Positions 63,413 to 64,000 of a stretch of DNA of 64,000 bases are shown piece by piece (within the stretch, counting starts at the first letter, position 1; the number at the start of each line of letters is the position of its first letter). Source of the stretch: Amycolatopsis antarctica (GTDB taxonomy: Bacteria; Actinomycetota; Actinomycetes; Mycobacteriales; Pseudonocardiaceae). A program made the translations under genes and the position numbers. The notes beneath the pieces are model-generated. The model was given only the letters and a program-made list of their open reading frames with translations, had not been told where the DNA came from and did no database searches. The stretch spans positions 186,001 through 250,000 of the forward strand of contig NZ_NKYE01000006.1 in assembly GCF_002262875.1 (NCBI RefSeq), written 5' to 3'.

Positions 63413-63413
<1 letters not shown>

Positions 63414-63508
63414 TACAGGGACGTCTCCAGAGTCGTGACGGGCATCCGTGCCGCCGGGTCTGCCGGGGCAGCGGGAGAAGTGGCCGCAACTGCGGGGGCG
63501 GAAGTCAT
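63413..63508 (-). CDS. 31-codon micro-ORF bridging carA and carB
   Basis: ATG at 63506-63508 overlaps the carA stop (ATGA), and its TAA at 63413-63415 overlaps the carB start by one base (TAATG). The peptide is Ala/Pro/Thr-rich, beginning [18 protein letters not shown] and ending VTTLETSL. The carB ribosome site GGAGA lies inside its last codons. It is out of frame with both neighbours, so it is not a lost fusion. A translational bridge that keeps CarA and CarB in balance is the simplest reading; a functional peptide is possible. Confidence 0.5.
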
Positions 63509-64000
63509 CCGGCCTTCCTCATCAGCTCGGCGAACTCGTCGAACAGGGGGGCCGCGTCGTGCGGCCCGGCCGCGGCCTCCGGGTGGTACTGCACCGAGAA
63601 GGCCGGGACGTCCGCGCAGCGGACGCCCTCGACCGTGTCGTCGTTCGGGCAGTAGTGGCTCACCCTGGCGGCACCGAACGGCGAGTCGAAACGCTGTCCC
63701 GGTTCGCCCTCCAGCGCGAAGCCGTGGTTCTGCGCGGTGATCGCGACCCGGCCCGTCTCCACGTCGATCACCGGGATGTTGATGCCGCGGTGGCCGTAGC
63801 GCATCTTGTAGGTGCCGAGCCCGAGTGCGCGGCCGAGGATCTGGTTGCCGAAGCAGATCCCGAACAGCGGGATCTCCCGCCGCAGCACCGAGGTCGTCAG
63901 CTCCACGGCGTGCGCCGCGGTGGCCGGGTCGCCAGGGCCGTTGGACAGGAAGACCCCGTCCGGCTCCACCGCGAGCAGGTCGTCCGCGGTGGAGGACACC
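63505..64000 (-). CDS. carA: Carbamoyl phosphate synthase, small subunit (3' part)
   Basis: The last ~164 codons of the glutaminase subunit; the 5' part lies beyond the window. The class I glutamine amidotransferase triad is present: the nucleophile Cys in [19 protein letters not shown] (usually GICLGHQ, here GICFGNQ), and His-Glu in [30 protein letters not shown] is the oxyanion-side motif. It releases ammonia from glutamine and channels it to CarB. Its stop overlaps the start of the bridging micro-ORF. Confidence 0.96.
   Translation of the reverse strand, partial: VSSTADDLLAVEPDGVFLSNGPGDPATAAHAVELTTSVLRREIPLFGICFGNQILGRALGLGTYKMRYGHRGINIPVIDVETGRVAITAQNHGFALEGEPGQRFDSPFGAARVSHYCPNDDTVEGVRCADVPAFSVQYHPEAAAGPHDAAPLFDEFAELMRKAG

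Overview
The window reads as a chromosomal segment of a high-GC, mycelial-type actinobacterium, most likely of the family Pseudonocardiaceae. The evidence is the strong G/C bias at third codon positions, frequent GTG starts, a Pup-proteasome locus (prcB, pup, dop, mpa), the mycothiol ligase mshC, the sporulation regulator whiA, the actinobacterial nucleoid protein mIHF, an XRE/DUF397 regulator pair, and a ferrochelatase with an actinobacterial cysteine-rich tail. Most genes lie on the minus strand. From memory, the gene order follows two conserved mycobacterial neighbourhoods (proteasome-hisG-metH-mshC, and whiA-uvrC-rib-rpe-fmt-priA-metK-gmk-mihF-pyrF-carAB). No rRNA, tRNA, insertion sequence or CRISPR array was recognised.

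Layout. 1-6.6 kb: Pup-proteasome genes, interrupted by a Nudix hydrolase, a lipoprotein, an aldo/keto reductase and a small HTH protein that shares a candidate operator with the reductase. 7.2-13.2 kb: an envelope protein, trmI, a site-2 protease, a RecB-like nuclease, a thioesterase and a ParA-like ATPase. 13.2-21.1 kb: hisEG, a methyltransferase, an HAD phosphatase, metH and a PAC2 protein. 21.1-25.7 kb: a phosphoesterase, an ArsR-type regulator coupled to an MFS exporter, and a divergent ABC-F gene with a structured leader. 25.7-32.4 kb: mshC, a MoxR/VWA pair, an unknown gene and hemH. 32.7-38.5 kb: the overlapping set uvrC-rapZ-yvcK-whiA, then xthA. 38.5-42 kb: a repeat-rich accessory patch with a methyltransferase, a 12 x 22-bp tandem array, a DUF397 protein with its core triplicated, and its XRE regulator. 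41.9-46.7 kb: rpe-ribD-ribE-ribBA-ribH-PH operon. 46.8-52.8 kb: a D-amino-acid oxidase, the fmt-rsmB-flavoprotein operon and a secreted gamma-glutamyltransferase. 52.9-64 kb: priA, metK, coaBC, rpoZ, gmk, mihF, pyrF, carB and part of carA.

Most of the core genes serve nucleotide, cofactor and one-carbon metabolism. carAB and pyrF make pyrimidines. hisEG makes histidine. The rib genes and rpe make riboflavin. coaBC makes coenzyme A. metK and metH run the S-adenosylmethionine/methionine cycle. gmk and rpoZ serve GTP supply and transcription. Many neighbours overlap by 4-11 bp, which points to translational coupling.

The signals least explained by ordinary genes are these: (1) an interrupted palindrome GTCCANWNTGGAC found nine times, eight of them inside genes, always with A/T at the centre; (2) two unannotated micro-ORFs that exactly bridge ribE-ribBA and carA-carB by overlapping the upstream stop and the downstream start; (3) the 22-bp x 12 array beside the triplicated DUF397 gene; (4) twin GTATA-N6-TATAC sites flanking the small HTH gene; (5) a series of at least ten TAnnnT boxes placed 6-7 nt from a start codon, the signature of leaderless transcription.
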